Notes under the pieces: model-generated
What the model was told of the DNA's origin: nothing
Seen by the model: the letters and a program-made list of their open reading frames with translations, nothing else
The model's database searches: none
Assembly: GCA_031265345.1 (NCBI GenBank)
Contig: JAISCU010000393.1
Coordinates: 1 to 16,156, forward strand
Reading direction: 5' to 3'
DNA: 16,156 nucleotides
Source of the DNA: Bifidobacteriaceae bacterium
GTDB lineage: Bacteria; Actinomycetota; Actinomycetes; Actinomycetales; WQXJ01
In this document: positions 14,206-16,156 of the stretch, in pieces
How positions within the stretch are numbered: the stretch's first letter is position 1
How the letters are laid out: the number at the start of each line of letters is the position of its first letter
Translations under genes and position numbers: made by a program

Positions 14206-15585
14206 ATGCTGACCACCCGAGATTTCTCGCAGATCAATCCGATGCTGGCGCGACCGGGCGAGCCCGTCACGGCCCCCCGGACGCGGCTCGGCGATGTCGA
14301 ACTGTTGCCGGAGACCGCTTACCAGCTGGTGCACGACGAGGCGATGCTCGACGGCAACGCGCGGCTGAACCTGGCCACGTTCGTGTCCACTTGGATGGAT
14401 GACTACGCCGACCGTCTCTACGCTGAGGCGTTCGACAAGAACGCCATCGACAAGGACGAATACCCGCAGACGGCGGCTATCGAGCAATACTGCTGGCGGA
14501 TGCTGGCGGACCTGTGGCACGCGCCGGACCCGGCCAAGACGATCGGCACCTCGACCACCGGCAGCTCGGAGGCCTGCATGCTGGGCGGGCTGGCGCTGAA
14601 GCGGCGCTGGCAGCAGCGGCGCCGCGAAGAGGACAAACCGACCGACAAGCCGAACCTGGTCATGTCCTCGGCGGTGCAGGTCTGTTGGGAGAAGTTCTGC
14701 AACTACTGGGACGTGGAGCCCCGCTATGTGCCCATCTCCATGGACCACAAGGTCCTCGACGGGGCCGACCTGGACAGCTATGTCGATGAGAACACCATCG
14801 GCGTGGTGGCGATCATGGGTGTGACCTACACCGGCATGTACGAGCCGGTGGCTCAGATCGCCTCGGCCCTCGACCGCATCCAACTGGAGACCGGGCTCAA
14901 CGTCCCGATCCATGTGGACGCCGCCTCGGGCGGGATGATCGCGCCGTTCTGCCAGCCCGACCTGGTGTGGGATTTCCGCCTGCCGCGCGTGGCGTCCATC
15001 AACACCTCCGGACACAAGTACGGCCTGGTCTATCCGGGGCTCGGTTGGGTGGTCTGGCGCGACCAGGCGTTGTTGCCGGAGGACCTGATCTTCAAGGTCT
15101 CCTACCTTGGCGGCGACATGCCGACCTTCGCCCTCAACTTCTCCCGGCCGGGCGCCCAGATCCTGCTCCAGTACTACCTGTTCCTGCGTCTTGGCCGGGC
15201 TGGTTACACCAGGGTCCAGGAGGGCTCGCTGGACGTGGCCCGGTTCCTGGCCCTGTCGATCGGCGAGTTGGAGCCGTTCGAGCTGTGGAACGACGGCTCC
15301 GACATCCCGGTGTTCGCCTGGTCCTTGCGTTCCGACCAGGCGCGCCGCTGGTCGCTCTACGACCTGTCCGACCGCCTGCGCATGCAGGGCTGGCAGGTCC
15401 CGGCCTACCCCATGCCCGCCTCGCTGGAGGACCTGACCGTCCAGCGGATCGTGGTCCGTAACGGCCTGTCCATGGACCTGGCCGACCGCTTCATGGCCGA
15501 GTTCCGTTCTTCTGTCGACTACCTCGACCGGCTCGAAGGGCCGCTGCCCGCAGCGTCCGGCCGGTCCGGCGGTTTCCGCCACTAA
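14206..15585 (+). CDS. gadB: Glutamate decarboxylase (PLP-dependent)
   Basis: Converts L-glutamate to GABA and CO2 in the cytoplasm, consuming a proton, as the enzymatic half of the glutamate acid-resistance system. The 459 residues match the usual length (about 466 in E. coli GadB). Group II PLP-decarboxylase motifs are intact: TTGSSEACMLGG (117-128) around the phosphate site, VTYTG (206-210), HVDAASGG (236-243) with the pyridine-nitrogen Asp238, and SGHKYG (268-273) with the Schiff-base Lys271. The chain ends in Phe-Arg-His. In E. coli GadB a C-terminal His (465) closes the active site at neutral pH, so His459 may do the same here, implying acid-switched activity. AGGAGG (14193-14198) lies 7 bp before the ATG. 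gadC follows 70 bp later in the same direction, a probable operon. No promoter is obvious upstream. Confidence 0.98.
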   Translation: MLTTRDFSQINPMLARPGEPVTAPRTRLGDVELLPETAYQLVHDEAMLDGNARLNLATFVSTWMDDYADRLYAEAFDKNAIDKDEYPQTAAIEQYCWRMLADLWHAPDPAKTIGTSTTGSSEACMLGGLALKRRWQQRRREEDKPTDKPNLVMSSAVQVCWEKFCNYWDVEPRYVPISMDHKVLDGADLDSYVDENTIGVVAIMGVTYTGMYEPVAQIASALDRIQLETGLNVPIHVDAASGGMIAPFCQPDLVWDFRLPRVASINTSGHKYGLVYPGLGWVVWRDQALLPEDLIFKVSYLGGDMPTFALNFSRPGAQILLQYYLFLRLGRAGYTRVQEGSLDVARFLALSIGELEPFELWNDGSDIPVFAWSLRSDQARRWSLYDLSDRLRMQGWQVPAYPMPASLEDLTVQRIVVRNGLSMDLADRFMAEFRSSVDYLDRLEGPLPAASGRSGGFRH

Positions 15586-15655
15586 TCCCACCGACTCGCG
15601 TCTGCCCGGCCCTGGTGGGGGCGTCGGGGGACCCTGCTCTGCGAAGGAGGCCGTC

Positions 15656-16156
15656 ATGGCCATCACGAAGCCCCACCCGGTAATTCCCGAACCTGCCGTT
15701 ATGCCCGATGCCGCGCGGTCGGCATCGTCCAAACCGTCGTCTCGGGCAAAACGAGGGCCGGGCGCCTACCTGAGCGTGTTCAACATCGCCATGATGACCA
15801 CGGTCACGGTCATGTCCTTGCGCTCGCTGCCCGCCATGGCGACCTACGGCCTGGGCGCGGTCACCATGTTCGTGGTCCCGGCAGTGCTGTTCTTGATCCC
15901 GACCGCTCTGGTCGGCGCCGAACTGGCGACCACCTGGAAGGGCGGGGTCTACGTGTGGGTGCGCGAGGCCATGTCCAACCGGTTCGGATTCGTGGCGATC
16001 TGGCTGCAGTGGATCCAGAACGTGGTCTGGTACCCCACCCAATTGGCGTTCATCGCCGCGTCCGTGGCGTTCATGATCGGGATGCCGTCGCTGTCCGATT
16101 CCGGCATCTTCACGGCCGTCATCATCCTGTTGGTGTACTGGGTGGCCACGGCGATC
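15656..16156 (+). CDS. gadC: Glutamate:GABA antiporter, N-terminal part (cut by window end)
   Basis: The first 167 codons of an APC-superfamily amino-acid antiporter; the rest lies beyond the right edge. It should exchange external glutamate for the GABA made by GadB across the cytoplasmic membrane. A Pro/Ser/Lys-rich cytoplasmic tail (1-36) is followed by hydrophobic segments at about 38-60, 66-88, 110-144 and 150-167 onwards. The order of features matches GadC: a first helix ending near LPAMATYGLG, then VGAELATTWKGGVYVWV (86-102), which corresponds to the conserved AEMAT..GG.F.WV stretch, then a RFGFVAIW helix start. The start is set by AAGGAGG (15644-15650), 5 bp before the ATG. The full protein should be about 500 residues. 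Adjacency to gadB makes the specificity assignment strong, although the substrate-site residues are mostly outside the window. Confidence 0.93.
   Translation, partial: MAITKPHPVIPEPAVMPDAARSASSKPSSRAKRGPGAYLSVFNIAMMTTVTVMSLRSLPAMATYGLGAVTMFVVPAVLFLIPTALVGAELATTWKGGVYVWVREAMSNRFGFVAIWLQWIQNVVWYPTQLAFIAASVAFMIGMPSLSDSGIFTAVIILLVYWVATAI

Noticed and set aside
13468..15732. 754-codon minus-strand frame spanning gadB
   Set aside because: Antisense to an unmistakable gadB. The translation has no recognisable family.

Overview
The window is GC-rich, roughly two thirds by eye, with strongly G/C-ending codons. It looks like a Gram-positive actinobacterium: there is a putative leaderless promoter, clear AGGAGG-type ribosome sites, a giant secreted protein ending in an LPXTG sortase signal, and a glutamate decarboxylase/antiporter pair of the kind found in acid-exposed or gut-associated bacteria. 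No marker identifies the genus.

Layout. (1) 162-970: a two-gene type II toxin-antitoxin module, an AbrB/SpoVT-fold antitoxin overlapping a PIN-domain (VapC-like) toxin by ATGA. (2) 971-1667: about 700 bp without a credible gene. It holds two related palindromic repeats and a mirrored motif block carrying two DnaA-box-like sequences in opposite orientation. (3) 1668-12218: one 3516-codon gene for a modular surface protein. It has a signal peptide, a propeller-like N-terminal region, an SdrD-B/prealbumin-like domain, a GEVED domain, about 20 invasin/intimin-type Ig-like domains, two further Ig-like domains, a last stalk domain and the LPFTG anchor. (4) 12219-14205: a 2 kb repeat-rich island with almost no coding capacity. 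(5) 14206-16156: gadB followed by the 5' part of gadC, which runs off the window.

The island in (4) is the most unusual part. It carries a family of 31-bp repeats, five units in one orientation and four in the other, facing each other across a 57-bp centre, with a diverged divergent set about 500 bp downstream. It also has two copies of a GGGAC/GTCCC palindrome plus Zur/Fur-like 7-1-7 palindrome at fixed spacing, a pair of 36-bp direct repeats, nested stem-loops, and two copies of a roughly 70-bp hairpin element. These last two flank the C-terminal remnant of an ATP-binding protein gene.

How the genes work together: the toxin-antitoxin pair is self-contained. The giant protein would be displayed on the wall as a long stalk or adhesin. 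GadB and GadC form the glutamate/GABA acid-resistance cycle, GadB consuming a proton per decarboxylation and GadC exchanging glutamate for GABA. Nothing in the sequence ties the surface protein functionally to gadBC. The intervening island looks like accumulated repeats and gene decay.
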